In this document: positions 36,902-46,335 of the stretch, one piece after another
Layout of the letters: every line of letters begins with the position of its first letter
Position numbering within the stretch: the stretch's first letter is position 1
Notes under the pieces: generated by a model
Database searches by the model: none
What the model was told of the DNA's origin: nothing
Seen by the model: the letters and a program-made list of their open reading frames with translations, nothing else
Position numbers and translations under genes: made by a program
Assembly: GCF_040717455.1 (NCBI RefSeq)
Contig: NZ_JBFEFH010000016.1
Span: 62,001-126,000 of the forward strand
DNA: 64,000 bases
Direction of reading: 5' to 3'
From: Tautonia sp040717455
Lineage (GTDB): Bacteria > Planctomycetota > Planctomycetia > Isosphaerales > Isosphaeraceae

Positions 36902-39900
36902 ATGGAGCATCAACAGGCGATGCGAGGACATTGGTGGATGACCGGCCCGGCCCTCCTGCTGATCGCAGGCGGCCTGGCCTGGTTCGGAGTCCGAGCCTGG
37001 GGGCCTGCCCTCCTCGACGGCCGATGGCAAGGGGCCCTCCCCCTCGGCTCGCCCGCCCGCCCCGATCCCGAACCCGGACCCGAACCCTCGTGGGACGCCA
37101 TCTTCGACGCCTCCCAGGCGCAGCAATGGCACCGGGTCGAGTCCCTGCTCCGCGACCGGATCGGCCGCCGCGACGACGACGGCCGGGCCCGACTGATGCT
37201 CGCCCGGCTCCTCGCCTCCTCGAACCGACAGGGCGAGGCCGCCCGCACCCTCGCCGGCGTGCCCCAGGACGACCCGGCCTTCGCCGAGGCCCGCACCTCC
37301 CTCGGCGAGATCGCCCTGGCCGCATCCGACGCCCCCCGCGCCGAACTCGCCTTCCGCCAGGCCGCCGCGGCCGACCCCGCCGCCGTCGCCCCCCGCGACC
37401 GCCTGATCTACCTGCTCAGCCTCCAGCTCCGCCCCGCCGAGGCCCGCGCGATCCTCTGGGAGATTCATCGGGCCCAGGACGCCCCCAGGGTCCTGGCCGA
37501 CCTGGTGCTCGACGCCTTCCGCCCCGAGATGGACGTGCGCGGCATCCCCCCCGAGATCCACCGATTCCTCGACCACTCCCCCGACGACCCGTTCCTCCGC
37601 CGCGCCGTCGGGCTGGCCCTGCACTGGCGAGGCGACGCGTCGGCCGCCCTGCCCCACCTCGAAGCCGCCGCCTCGGCGCTGCTCGACGACCCGATCGGCC
37701 GCTTCGCCCTGGCCGAGTGTCGCGTGCAGCTCGGCCTGCCGGTCAACCTGCCCGAGATCCTCGGCCCGACCCCCGATCCCCCGGCCGACGCCGCCCGGTG
37801 GCACCTCTTCCTCGGCCAGCTCCAGGAGGCCGACGGCCGCCGAGACGACGCCCTCGACAGCGTCCGACGCGCCGTCGCACTGAACCACGAATCCGCCGAG
37901 GCCCACCACCGGCTCGCCCAGCTCCTCGCCCCCCTCGGCGACCCCGAGGCCGACGCCCACACCCGCATGGCCGAGCAGATCCGGGCCCGATGGCTCCGCC
38001 TCCGGGACGCCTGCAACGCCCTCATCCGCGACCGAATGCCGCCCGATCCCGCTCGCTTCTCCCGGCTCGGCGACCTCTGCCGGGACGCCTCGCTCCTGGC
38101 CGAGGCCCGCGCCTGGTACGAGCATGCCCTGGCGATCGACCCTGCGTTCCAGGCCGCCCGCGATGCCCTGGCCGCCCTCGACGAGCGGGACGCCCCGTTC
38201 CCGGTCCCCCGCTCCTTCCCCCGCCGATCGGCCCCCGACCCGTCCGCCGCCCCCGGGCCGAATCCCCGCCCCGCCGCCGACGACCGCCCGCCGGTCGTCT
38301 TCGAAGACATCGCCGCCTCGGCCGGCATCGCTTATCAATACAACTTCGGCCCGCAAGAGTCAGTTTACTTAGCAGACACGATCGGCGGCGGCGTCGGCCT
38401 GATCGACGCCGATGGCGACGGCCTGCTCGACATCTACTTCGTCAACGGCTGCCCGATGCCCTACGACCGGGCCGCCCCGCCGACCCCGAACCGCCTCTAC
38501 CGGAACCTCGGCGACGGCCGGTTCGAGGACGTGACCGAGCACGCCGGCGTCGGCGGCCTCGGCTACGGCATGGGCTGCGCCGTGGGGGACTTCGACGGCG
38601 ACGGCTTCGACGACCTGTTCGTCACCGGGCTCGACCGCACGATCCTCTACCGGAACCTCGGCGACGGCCGGTTCGAGGACGTGACCGAGGCCGCCGGCGT
38701 TTCCTCGGACCGCTGGACGACCGCCGCCGGGTTCGCCGACCTCGACGGCGACGGCGACCTCGACCTGGTCGTCGTCTCCTACGTCGAGGACGACTCCGAC
38801 GACCCCCGCCGCTGCCTCGACCCGACCGGGCATCCCATCCACTGCTCCCTGATCCAGTACCCGGCGCAGCAGGACCACCTCTTCCGCAACGACGGCGACG
38901 GCACCTTCACCGACGTGAGCGAGGCCGCCGGCATCACAGCCCCCGACGGCCGCGGCCTCGGCCTGGCGATCGCCGACCTCGACGGCGACGGCCTGCTCGA
39001 CCTCTTCGTCGCCAACGACATGTCCCCCGACTTCCTCTACCGGAACCTCGGCGGCCTGCGCTTCGAGGAAGTCGGCGCCGCCTCGGGCCTGGCCCTCGAC
39101 GGCTCCGGCCGGGCGACGGCCAGCATGGGCGTGGTGGCCGAGGACCTGAGCGGCGACGGCCGGATCGACCTCTTCCACACCAACTTCCTGAACGAGCCGA
39201 ACACGCTGGCCCGGAACCTCGGCGGCGGACAGTTCGCCGACGGCACCCTCTCGGCCGGCCTGGCCGCGCCGAGCGTCGCCTCCACCGGATTCGGCGCCGT
39301 CGCCCTCGACGCCGACAACGACGGCCGGCTCGACCTGTTCGTCAGCAACGGCCACGTCGACGACCAGCCGCATTACAACGCCCCGATGCCCCAACGCCCG
39401 CACCTCTACCTCGGTCGCGACGGCAACCGGTTTATCCTGGCGGACTCCGACGCCTTCCCCTACCTCTCCCGGGCCGTCGTCGGCCGGGGCGTCGCCGCCG
39501 GCGACCTGGACAACGACGGCCGGGTCGACCTGGTCGTCGTCCACCGAGACGCCCCCGCCTCGGTCCTGATGAACCGGACCGAGGGCGGCCACCGCGTCGG
39601 GTTCCGGCTCGTCGGCCCCGGAGGGAACCGCCTGCCCGTCGGTACCCGCATCGCGATCGAGGCCGGCGGCCGCCGCCAGGTCCGCTGGCTGACGAGCGGG
39701 ACCAGCTACCTCGCCTCGAACGACCCCCGCCTCTGGTTCGGCCTGGGAGCGGACCCTCAGGTCGACCGCGTTGACATCCGCTGGCCTTCGGGCGTCGAGC
39801 ACACCCTGCGAGGCCTGACCGCCGACGCCATTTATGTCATCCAGGAAGATGTCGAGCCCGGTTCGAACCCCACCCGCTCGCGACCGCTCGCCTCGAGCCC

Positions 39901-39958
39901 CCCGTCGGCGATCACAGCGGACCGACAATGGCGTGAGAACCCGAACGATGCGAAATAA
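36902..39958 (+). CDS. CRTAC1-type TPR + FG-GAP/VCBS + ASPIC/UnbV protein (copy 2)
   Basis: 1018 residues from the ATG at 36902. It has a membrane anchor at residues 14-35 (GPALLLIAGGLAWFGVRAWG), about ten TPR-like repeats to residue 430, a proline-rich linker, then a propeller of FG-GAP/VCBS units with loops DADGDGLLDIYF, DFDGDGFDDLF, DLDGDGDLDLV, DLDGDGLLDLF, DLSGDGRIDLF, DADNDGRLDLF and DLDNDGRVDLV. It ends with the ASPIC/UnbV segment (RWPSGVEHTLRGL). Internally a 46-base stretch at 38494-38539 recurs exactly at 38644-38689, showing propeller-blade duplication. A short local drop in GC occurs near 38350-38380. Probably surface- or periplasm-exposed; function unknown. Confidence 0.9.
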   Translation: MEHQQAMRGHWWMTGPALLLIAGGLAWFGVRAWGPALLDGRWQGALPLGSPARPDPEPGPEPSWDAIFDASQAQQWHRVESLLRDRIGRRDDDGRARLMLARLLASSNRQGEAARTLAGVPQDDPAFAEARTSLGEIALAASDAPRAELAFRQAAAADPAAVAPRDRLIYLLSLQLRPAEARAILWEIHRAQDAPRVLADLVLDAFRPEMDVRGIPPEIHRFLDHSPDDPFLRRAVGLALHWRGDASAALPHLEAAASALLDDPIGRFALAECRVQLGLPVNLPEILGPTPDPPADAARWHLFLGQLQEADGRRDDALDSVRRAVALNHESAEAHHRLAQLLAPLGDPEADAHTRMAEQIRARWLRLRDACNALIRDRMPPDPARFSRLGDLCRDASLLAEARAWYEHALAIDPAFQAARDALAALDERDAPFPVPRSFPRRSAPDPSAAPGPNPRPAADDRPPVVFEDIAASAGIAYQYNFGPQESVYLADTIGGGVGLIDADGDGLLDIYFVNGCPMPYDRAAPPTPNRLYRNLGDGRFEDVTEHAGVGGLGYGMGCAVGDFDGDGFDDLFVTGLDRTILYRNLGDGRFEDVTEAAGVSSDRWTTAAGFADLDGDGDLDLVVVSYVEDDSDDPRRCLDPTGHPIHCSLIQYPAQQDHLFRNDGDGTFTDVSEAAGITAPDGRGLGLAIADLDGDGLLDLFVANDMSPDFLYRNLGGLRFEEVGAASGLALDGSGRATASMGVVAEDLSGDGRIDLFHTNFLNEPNTLARNLGGGQFADGTLSAGLAAPSVASTGFGAVALDADNDGRLDLFVSNGHVDDQPHYNAPMPQRPHLYLGRDGNRFILADSDAFPYLSRAVVGRGVAAGDLDNDGRVDLVVVHRDAPASVLMNRTEGGHRVGFRLVGPGGNRLPVGTRIAIEAGGRRQVRWLTSGTSYLASNDPRLWFGLGADPQVDRVDIRWPSGVEHTLRGLTADAIYVIQEDVEPGSNPTRSRPLASSPPSAITADRQWRENPNDAK

Positions 39959-39975
39959 GATCGAAAAAATCGGGC

Positions 39976-40179
39976 TCATCTTGATTTCTCTTGACGCTGG
40001 CCCGTGCAGCTATTAATTCTCTTGTGACCTCGATTCTCCGGTTCGGGCTGCCATGCCCGGCACAAGAATCCGTCGAAGCTTTCACCACTCACATATTTTT
40101 CTTCGGCCACCTGGTTCAGGATCGTCGCTCTCTCAATCAGGTAGCCCTTTCGCATCCGTTCGTGCATTTCGTCGTGCAT
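39976..40179 (-). CDS. Small hypothetical ORF, possibly the remnant of a zinc-ribbon protein
   Basis: 67 residues starting MHDEMHERMRKGYLIERATI, with composition more natural than neighbouring non-coding frames and moderate third-position GC bias. The same frame is open upstream to about 40281 and encodes GTCDTCGTQYHPR immediately before the ATG, a C-x2-C motif, but has no start codon there. It may be a decayed or 5'-truncated gene. No family is recognised. The region 39959-40333 otherwise holds nothing. Confidence 0.25.
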   Translation of the reverse strand: MHDEMHERMRKGYLIERATILNQVAEEKYVSGESFDGFLCRAWQPEPENRGHKRINSCTGQRQEKSR

Positions 40180-40333
40180 TGTTCGAGGGTGGTACTGCGT
40201 GCCGCAGGTGTCACAGGTCCCCCATCGTCCGTGAAGGATCGTCCCTACGGATTCCGCAGCGTAGACCTTGCATCCTCTTCAGGCCATTCGGCCGCACGGA
40301 TCACAACTGCGAACCCCGGAGTGTTTTGCATCC

Positions 40334-40537
40334 ATGTTTGTTCGATTTCGCTCCCTCATCGTCCTGCCGATGGCGTTTGCTTCCGTGGTGTGCCTCACTG
40401 CCTTGCCGGGATGCGGTGAGGACCAGATGGAACTCGGCCAGGAGTTCGAAAAGCCCGAGGGTTATCCCGAGGGACCGGTCGAAGAACCCCCCGTTACCGA
40501 CACGGGCGACGACCTGAACCCTCGAGACGCGCTCTGA
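40334..40537 (+). CDS. Small acidic lipoprotein
   Basis: 67 residues. The ATG at 40334 begins a signal MFVRFRSLIVLPMAFASVVC with lipobox LPGC, so the mature part is a 38-residue Glu/Pro-rich peptide (starting CGEDQMELGQEF). Small lipoproteins of this kind are frequent in Planctomycetota and uncharacterised. It lies 238 bases upstream of the DUF1559 gene, with structured sequence between, so co-transcription is uncertain. No ribosome-binding site is clear. Confidence 0.65.
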   Translation: MFVRFRSLIVLPMAFASVVCLTALPGCGEDQMELGQEFEKPEGYPEGPVEEPPVTDTGDDLNPRDAL

Positions 40538-40594
40538 TTCAGCGCCGCCCGGCCGCGACTCATCAGATGACTTGACTCACGCAATCACTTCTCG

Positions 40595-40727
40595 CGTCCG
40601 AAGATGCTTAAGGAACCCCGGGGGCTCGCCCCTCCGCAGGGCTTCGGACGTGTCAGACCGCCCCCCCCCCGCTGAGATCGATCGCCCCCTTGTTGAGAAA
40701 CAAGGGTGGGACGGACATGCTCCGTCC
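40595..40727 (+). promoter_or_regulatory. Structured leader with three hairpins and a C10 tract before the DUF1559 gene
   Basis: CGTCCGAAG (40595-40603) pairs with CTTCGGACG (40642-40650); CCCTTGT pairs with ACAAGGG (40687-40706); GGACGGA pairs with TCCGTCC (40709-40727). A run of ten C residues occupies 40661-40670. The arrangement suggests termination of the lipoprotein transcript and/or a regulatory leader for the prepilin-like gene at 40776. Confidence 0.45.
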
Positions 40728-40775
40728 GGATCGTCCGACCCGTATCGTACCTAACCTCCTTCGGAGCTTTCGCTT

Positions 40776-41882
40776 ATGCCCTCAATTCGTCGCTCCGCGC
40801 GTCGTCGCGGGTTCACCCTGATCGAGTTGCTGGTGGTCATCGCCATCATCGGCGTCCTGATCGCCCTGCTGCTGCCGGCCGTGCAGAGCGCCCGCGAGGC
40901 CGCGCGTCGGGCCCAGTGCACGAACAACCTGAAGCAACTGGCCCTGGCCATGCAGAACTACCATGACGTCTACGGCAGCTTCCCGATGGGAGACTTCTAC
41001 CAGCGCCGGGAGACCGGCGGATTCATCCGCCAGAACTTCGGCCAGTGGGTGGCCATGTCGCAGTTCTACGAGCAAGGGGCCGTGTTCAACGCCCTGAACC
41101 AGGACTTGTTCATTTATATCGCCGCCAACCACACGCTCAACGGCCACTCGGTCAACACCCTCTGGTGCCCGAGCGACGCCGAGGTCATCGGCCTCCGGAA
41201 GAACGGCGGCGTCGGCAGCACCGACACCAACGGGAACGGCTGGGACGGCATCCCGGTCCCGATGACCTACGCCAGCTACGCCGGCAACGCGGGGGTGCTG
41301 TACTACCACGCCGCTCGCTGCGACGTGCCGCAGGCCCTGATCGGCCAGAATCAGGGCATCTTCGCCCACGCCGGCCGCGCCGGCGCCCCCGACGCCCCGG
41401 CCTGTGCCAACGGCCGCGTCACCAAGATTCAGGACATCCGCGACGGCACGAGCAACACCGTCCTGGCCTCGGACAAGTCCTATGGCCGGATCGCCGCCGG
41501 CACCGCGCCGTTCGGCCCGAATTGGTGGACCTCCGGCATGATCGGGGATACCACCTACTCGGCCATCTTCCCGCCGAACTTCTTCAAGTCGGTCGCCGCC
41601 GGCGACGCCGTGCCCTGCATGTTCGTCGAACAGTGCGGCACCGGCCGGAACCTGAAGCACACCGCGAACAGCTTCCACCCCGGCGGCGTAAACACCGCCA
41701 TGGTTGACGGCTCCGTCCGCTTCATCAAGGACACCGTCCAGTCCTGGAATCCGTTCATGGTCCAGTGGAATGGTCGGACCCAGCCATACACCGGCGTCGG
41801 CGGACCGCTGCCCCAGTTCGGTGTCTGGCAGGCCCTGCATACCCGCAACGGTGGCGAAATCATCAGCGCCGACCAGTTCTGA
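40776..41882 (+). CDS. DUF1559 prepilin-like protein
   Basis: 368 residues. The N-terminus RRGFTLIELLVVIAIIGVLI is a type II/IV prepilin cleavage and methylation signal (G12/F13, Glu at +5), followed by AREAARRAQCTNNLKQLALA, which is conserved in DUF1559 proteins. The C-terminal hallmark is NSFHPGGVNTAMVDGSVRFI. This family is greatly expanded in Planctomycetota and its members are thought to be exported pseudopilin-like surface proteins; individual functions are unknown. No prepilin peptidase or secretion ATPase lies nearby. The gene is followed by a strong hairpin. Confidence 0.95.
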   Translation: MPSIRRSARRRGFTLIELLVVIAIIGVLIALLLPAVQSAREAARRAQCTNNLKQLALAMQNYHDVYGSFPMGDFYQRRETGGFIRQNFGQWVAMSQFYEQGAVFNALNQDLFIYIAANHTLNGHSVNTLWCPSDAEVIGLRKNGGVGSTDTNGNGWDGIPVPMTYASYAGNAGVLYYHAARCDVPQALIGQNQGIFAHAGRAGAPDAPACANGRVTKIQDIRDGTSNTVLASDKSYGRIAAGTAPFGPNWWTSGMIGDTTYSAIFPPNFFKSVAAGDAVPCMFVEQCGTGRNLKHTANSFHPGGVNTAMVDGSVRFIKDTVQSWNPFMVQWNGRTQPYTGVGGPLPQFGVWQALHTRNGGEIISADQF

Positions 41883-41908
41883 TGGTCGTGACGGCCTGAT
41901 TCCCCTTC

Positions 41909-41946
41909 GATCGCCGGCTGCTCGTGGCAAGGAGCAGCCGGCGATC
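41909..41946 (+). terminator. Strong hairpin after the DUF1559 gene
   Basis: GATCGCCGGCTGCTC (41909-41923) and its exact complement (41932-41946) enclose an 8-base loop, 26 bases after the stop codon. There is no T-tract, but the 15-base perfect stem is typical of GC-rich genome terminators. Confidence 0.6.
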
Positions 41947-42001
41947 GGCTTGCGCCCGCTGATCCCCTTCCGCCCCGGACCCTCGATCGAGATTCTTGAC
42001 C

Positions 42002-44896
42002 ATGCGACCGCGATGGGCCGGGCTGGCCGCTCTCGTGCTGGCCGGCGGCATTGGAGTGATCTCCTGGTTCGTCCGCGACGCGCAGCATCGGCGCTTCGAG
42101 CAATCGCTCCGCGAGGCCCGTGCCGCGTTGCTCGACGGCCGATTCGCTACCGCTCGCCGGCAACTTGCCGACCTGGCCGAGTCCCGGCCATCACACGGCG
42201 AGACCCTCTACTTGCTCGGCCTCTGTGAGCAGCAACTCGGCAACCCCTCCCGTGCCGAGGACGCCTGGCAACGCATCCCCGATGAGTCATCCGACCTCGG
42301 CCCCGCCCTTGTCCAATGGGCCGAGATCGAGCAGCAGCGCGGCCGGCTCGCCCGGGCCGAAGAGCGCCTGCGTCGCGGCATCACCATCGGCGGGGCCCAC
42401 CGGCCCATCGCTCGCTGGGAACTGGTGCGTTTGCTCCGTCCCCAGGGGCGGTTCGACGAGGCCCGCCGGATCTTCCGCGACGGATTCGCCGAACATCCCG
42501 AGCCGATCGAGGCGCTCAAGGTCCTCTACTGGCTCGACGTCGACCCCTTCCCCATCGAGACCGTCCGCCGCGACCTGACCGAGGCCCACCGCCTCGCCCC
42601 CGACGACGACCGCGTCTGGCTCGGCCTGGCCTACCTCGCCACCCGGTCCGGCCGGTTCACCGAGGCCGAGGACTGGCTCGACCGCTGCCTCGCTCGCCGC
42701 CCGAGCGACCCGGCGGTCTGGCAACACCGGCTCGAATGGGCCCTGGCCGCCGATCGCCCCGCCTCCGTCACCGAGGCGCTCCCCCACCTGCCCTCCGGCC
42801 CCGATTCCGAGGCTCAGGCGCTCCGGCTCCGCGCCTGGTTCGCCCGTCTCGATGGCGACCGCGCACTCGAACGATCGAGCCTCGAACAACTCGACCGGGT
42901 CGCCCCCGGACAGCCCGAGGTCCTCGACCGCCTCGCCGCCATCGCCGCCGAGGAAGGCCGGCCCGACGATTCGAGCCGCTACCGATCCGAGCGCGCCCGG
43001 CTCGAGCAGGATCGCGAAGCCTATGTCGCGTTACTCCTCGGCGACGATCCGTTGAGCCAGGCCGCTGCCCTGGCAGAGACGGCCACGGCCCTCGGCCGCC
43101 GGTTCGACGCCGATGCCTGGCGATCCTTGGCCGAGGGCCGCCCGGACTCGGTCGGGGCGATGTCCTCCGCGACGACCGGCGATTCTCGAACCCTGGCCGA
43201 CCTCTTGCCCGAGCTCACCTCGCGCACCTCGGACGATTCGCGACCGACCTCCCGATCCAATGAGGTGCTCATCCCCCGATTCGAGGACGCCTCCGCATCG
43301 GCCGGGCTCGACTTCCGGCACGACAACGGCCAGGTCCCCGGCCGCCTCGTCCTGCCCGAGACGGGCGCCGGGGGCGTCGCCCTGCTCGACTTCGACGGCG
43401 ATGGCCACCTCGACCTCTACGCCGTGCAGGCTGGGCCGTTTCCTCCACCCGCCGAGGCCCCGAACGCCGACCGCCTGTACCGGAACCGGGGAAATGGCAC
43501 GTTTGAAGACGTTTCCGAATCTTCCGGGATTGCCTCGCTGCCGGGCGGTTACGGGCACGGCGTGACCGTGGGCGACATCAACAACGACGGGCATCCCGAC
43601 CTCTTCATCACCCGATGGCGGTCGTATGCCCTCTACCGCAACCGGGGGGACGGCACCTTCGAGGACATCACGGGGCCGAGCGGCCTCGGCGGCGACCGCG
43701 ACTGGCCGACCTCGGCCGCCTTCGCCGACCTCGACGGCGACGGCGACCTCGACCTCTACGTCTGCCACTACCTCCGCTGGGACGAGCACGGCGACACCAC
43801 CTGCCTCGACCCGAACGACCCCACCAAATACGCCTGCAACCCGATCGACTTCCCCGCCCTGCCCGACCGCGTCTATCGCAACGACGACGGCCGATTCGTC
43901 GAGGTGACGCGAGATGCCGGCTTCGCCGTCGCCCCCGGCCGGGGGCTCGGGGTCGTCGCGGCCGACGTCGATGACGACGGGCGGGTCGACCTGTTCGTCG
44001 CCAACGACATGACGGCCGATTTCCTGTTCATGAATCGGGGAGACTTCCGGTTCGAGGAGGTGGGCGCCGTCGCCGGTGTCGCCGCCAACGCCCACGGCAA
44101 TTACCAGGCCGGCATGGGCACGGCCGTCGGCGACCTCGACGGCGACGCCCGGCTCGACCTGCTCGTCACCAACTATTACGAAGAATCGACCTCCTTCTTC
44201 CGGAACCTCGGCGGCGGCTTCTTCGCCGACCAGACGAGCGAGATCAACCTGAAGGCCCCCAGCCGACACCTGCTCGGATTCGGCCTGGCCCTGCTCGACG
44301 CCAATCTCGACGGCCGGCTCGACCTCCTGAGCGCCAACGGCCACGTCCACGACGGCCGCCCCTCGTACCCCTGGACCATGCCCCCGCAGCTCCTGCTCGG
44401 GGGATCCGACGGCCGGCTGATCGACCCCGGCGCCGCCCCCGGCCCCCCGTTCGACCGGCTCGTGCTCGGCCGCGGCCTGGCCGTGGGCGACCTGGACAAC
44501 GACGGGCTGCCCGACGCCGTCCTCCAGGCCCAGAACGCCCCCCTCGTCTTCCTCCACAACCAGACCGAAGGTGCCGGGCGTTTCCTGACCCTCAAGCTCG
44601 AAGGCACGGAATCCAACCGCGACGCCGTCGGCGCGGTCGTCACGGTCGAGGCCGGCGGCCGTCGTCAGGTCGCCACCCGGTTCGGCGGCGGCAGCTACCA
44701 GTCGGCCGGCGATGCCCGCCTCCACTTCGGCCTCGGCGACGCCGACACCGTCGACGCCCTCGAGGTCCGCTGGCCCTCCGGCCTCGTCGAGCGGTTCACG
44801 TCCCTCAGCCCCGACGCCGGCCACCTCCTCCGAGAGGGCACCCCGGCTCCGCTCCCGCTCGCCGGGTTCCCCGCGGACGACACGGGGAACCCATGA
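42002..44896 (+). CDS. CRTAC1-type TPR + FG-GAP/VCBS + ASPIC/UnbV protein (copy 3)
   Basis: 964 residues from the ATG at 42002 (a TTG two codons upstream is possible). Membrane anchor LAALVLAGGIGVISWFV at residues 7-23, TPR-like region to about residue 400, then propeller units DFDGDGHLDLY, DINNDGHPDLF, DLDGDGDLDLY, DVDDDGRVDLF, DLDGDARLDLL and DANLDGRLDLL, and the ASPIC/UnbV end WPSGLVERFTSL. It has the same overall plan and close similarity to the copy at 6658-9636, with one stretch identical at DNA level (43604-43695). It probably forms a unit with the acyltransferase-like gene 88 bases downstream. Confidence 0.9.
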   Translation: MRPRWAGLAALVLAGGIGVISWFVRDAQHRRFEQSLREARAALLDGRFATARRQLADLAESRPSHGETLYLLGLCEQQLGNPSRAEDAWQRIPDESSDLGPALVQWAEIEQQRGRLARAEERLRRGITIGGAHRPIARWELVRLLRPQGRFDEARRIFRDGFAEHPEPIEALKVLYWLDVDPFPIETVRRDLTEAHRLAPDDDRVWLGLAYLATRSGRFTEAEDWLDRCLARRPSDPAVWQHRLEWALAADRPASVTEALPHLPSGPDSEAQALRLRAWFARLDGDRALERSSLEQLDRVAPGQPEVLDRLAAIAAEEGRPDDSSRYRSERARLEQDREAYVALLLGDDPLSQAAALAETATALGRRFDADAWRSLAEGRPDSVGAMSSATTGDSRTLADLLPELTSRTSDDSRPTSRSNEVLIPRFEDASASAGLDFRHDNGQVPGRLVLPETGAGGVALLDFDGDGHLDLYAVQAGPFPPPAEAPNADRLYRNRGNGTFEDVSESSGIASLPGGYGHGVTVGDINNDGHPDLFITRWRSYALYRNRGDGTFEDITGPSGLGGDRDWPTSAAFADLDGDGDLDLYVCHYLRWDEHGDTTCLDPNDPTKYACNPIDFPALPDRVYRNDDGRFVEVTRDAGFAVAPGRGLGVVAADVDDDGRVDLFVANDMTADFLFMNRGDFRFEEVGAVAGVAANAHGNYQAGMGTAVGDLDGDARLDLLVTNYYEESTSFFRNLGGGFFADQTSEINLKAPSRHLLGFGLALLDANLDGRLDLLSANGHVHDGRPSYPWTMPPQLLLGGSDGRLIDPGAAPGPPFDRLVLGRGLAVGDLDNDGLPDAVLQAQNAPLVFLHNQTEGAGRFLTLKLEGTESNRDAVGAVVTVEAGGRRQVATRFGGGSYQSAGDARLHFGLGDADTVDALEVRWPSGLVERFTSLSPDAGHLLREGTPAPLPLAGFPADDTGNP
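43604..43695 (+). repeat. 92-base stretch identical to 7862-7953 (inverted copy)
   Basis: Second copy of the identical segment shared by two CRTAC1 genes, encoding part of a propeller blade around the DGTFEDITGPSGLGG residues. Perfect identity at silent sites implies recent conversion or duplication. Confidence 0.8.
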
Positions 44897-44984
44897 GCAC
44901 GTTCTCACGACCGACTCCTCACCCGATTCCCCGAACACCCCTTCCGGCCCGGCCTCGCGGGCCCCGACGCGGAGACGATCGCCG

Positions 44985-46214
44985 ATGAGTTCGATGGCAG
45001 GGACCGGCCGGATTGCCTCGATGGACCAGTTCCGCGGCTACACGGTCGCCGGCATGTTCGTGGTGAACTTCCTCGGCGCCTTCGCCGCGATCCACTCGGT
45101 CCTGAAGCACAATAATACGTACTTCAGCTATGCCGATTCGATCATGCCCAGCTTCATGTTCGCCTGCGGCTTCTCGTACCGGCTCAGCCTGCTGCGCCGC
45201 CTCGATCAGGTCGGGCCGTCGCTCGCCTATCGCCGAATTGCCTGGCGGAGCCTCGGGCTGGTCCTCATCTCGCTCGTCGTCTACGGCGTCGGCTTCCGCT
45301 TCGAATCGTGGGACGCGATGACCGGCCCGGGCATCGCGAAGGCCCTGGCCGAGCTGGTCAAGGCCGACGCCTGGGAGGTCCTGGCGATCATCGGCGTCTG
45401 CCAGCTCCTCATCATGCCCGTCGTCGCCCGGTCGGCCTGGGTTCGCCTCGCCACCATGTTCGGCTTCTCGGCCGCCCACTTCCTCCTGTCGTACGCGTTC
45501 AACTACGACTTCGTCTCCGGGCAGCCGAACGGGATGGACGACCTCTGGGGGACCACCGGCCGGCGCGCCTGGGACGGCGGGACTTTCGGCCTCCTGCACT
45601 GGTCGGTCCCCATGCTCGCCGGCACCCTCGCGTACGACATCATCACCGCCGCCGGGCGCCCCCGCGGGTCGGCCGCCGCCCGATTGATCGCCTGGGGGGC
45701 GCTCGTCATGATCGTCTCCTATGCACTCTCTTGCTTCAGCACCCTTTACACCGCCGACGACCGCCGCACCGGCGAATCCGGCGAGCCGATCGACATCGCC
45801 GTCTCCCCCGTCATCCCCCCGCTCGGCCGCCTCTCCGACCGCCCCCCGGCCGAACTCCTCGCCACCGCCCCCCTGGTCGAGCCGGAAGTCCTGGCCAAGA
45901 ACTACTGGATGATGGACAAGCGCATCGTCACCATCCCGTTCATCTGGTTCAGCACCGGCTTCGCCCTCGCCCTGTACGGCCTGTTCGTCATCGCCTGCGA
46001 CCGCTTCGGCGCCTCCTTCGAATTGTTCCGCCTGCTCGGCATGAACCCCCTGGCCGCCTACATCATTCACGGCGTCGTGGAACGCACGGTGTATGCCTTC
46101 GTCCCCAGGGATTCCCCCCTCTGGTGGACGATGATCGGCCTGGCCATCTTCTTCACCATCACCCTCGTCTTCGTCCGATTCCTCGACCGTCAGAAGATCT
46201 ACCTGCGCCTCTGA
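44985..46214 (+). CDS. DUF5009/HGSNAT-like membrane acyltransferase-type protein
   Basis: 409 residues starting MSSMAGTGRIASMDQFRGYT at 44985, nine bases after GGAGA. RIASMDQFRGYTVAGM is the typical opening of heparan-alpha-glucosaminide N-acetyltransferase-like and YeiB-like membrane proteins, in which a family begins R-x2-S-x-D-x2-RG. About nine to ten transmembrane helices follow; FRLLGMNPLAAYIIHGVVE near the C-terminus matches the conserved last segment, with a His. The expected role is transfer of an acetyl group across the membrane to an extracytoplasmic glycan (inference). It lies directly downstream of the third CRTAC1 gene. Confidence 0.78.
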   Translation: MSSMAGTGRIASMDQFRGYTVAGMFVVNFLGAFAAIHSVLKHNNTYFSYADSIMPSFMFACGFSYRLSLLRRLDQVGPSLAYRRIAWRSLGLVLISLVVYGVGFRFESWDAMTGPGIAKALAELVKADAWEVLAIIGVCQLLIMPVVARSAWVRLATMFGFSAAHFLLSYAFNYDFVSGQPNGMDDLWGTTGRRAWDGGTFGLLHWSVPMLAGTLAYDIITAAGRPRGSAAARLIAWGALVMIVSYALSCFSTLYTADDRRTGESGEPIDIAVSPVIPPLGRLSDRPPAELLATAPLVEPEVLAKNYWMMDKRIVTIPFIWFSTGFALALYGLFVIACDRFGASFELFRLLGMNPLAAYIIHGVVERTVYAFVPRDSPLWWTMIGLAIFFTITLVFVRFLDRQKIYLRL

Positions 46215-46247
46215 TCTCTCAAGAAGGCGTCACGATTGACTCGACTC

Positions 46248-46276
46248 CCTGTTGAACATCCGATAAACTCAACAGG
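46248..46276. promoter_or_regulatory. Inverted repeat between membrane acyltransferase and PSCyt1 genes
   Basis: CCTGTTGA and TCAACAGG are separated by 13 bases, 33 bases after one stop codon and 59 bases before the next start. It could be an operator or a weak terminator. Confidence 0.4.
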
Positions 46277-46335
46277 AACGTCGCAGGGAAATGCCCCCGG
46301 GCCTCGATCGTCCCGAGCAGCGAGAGGTTGCCCCG

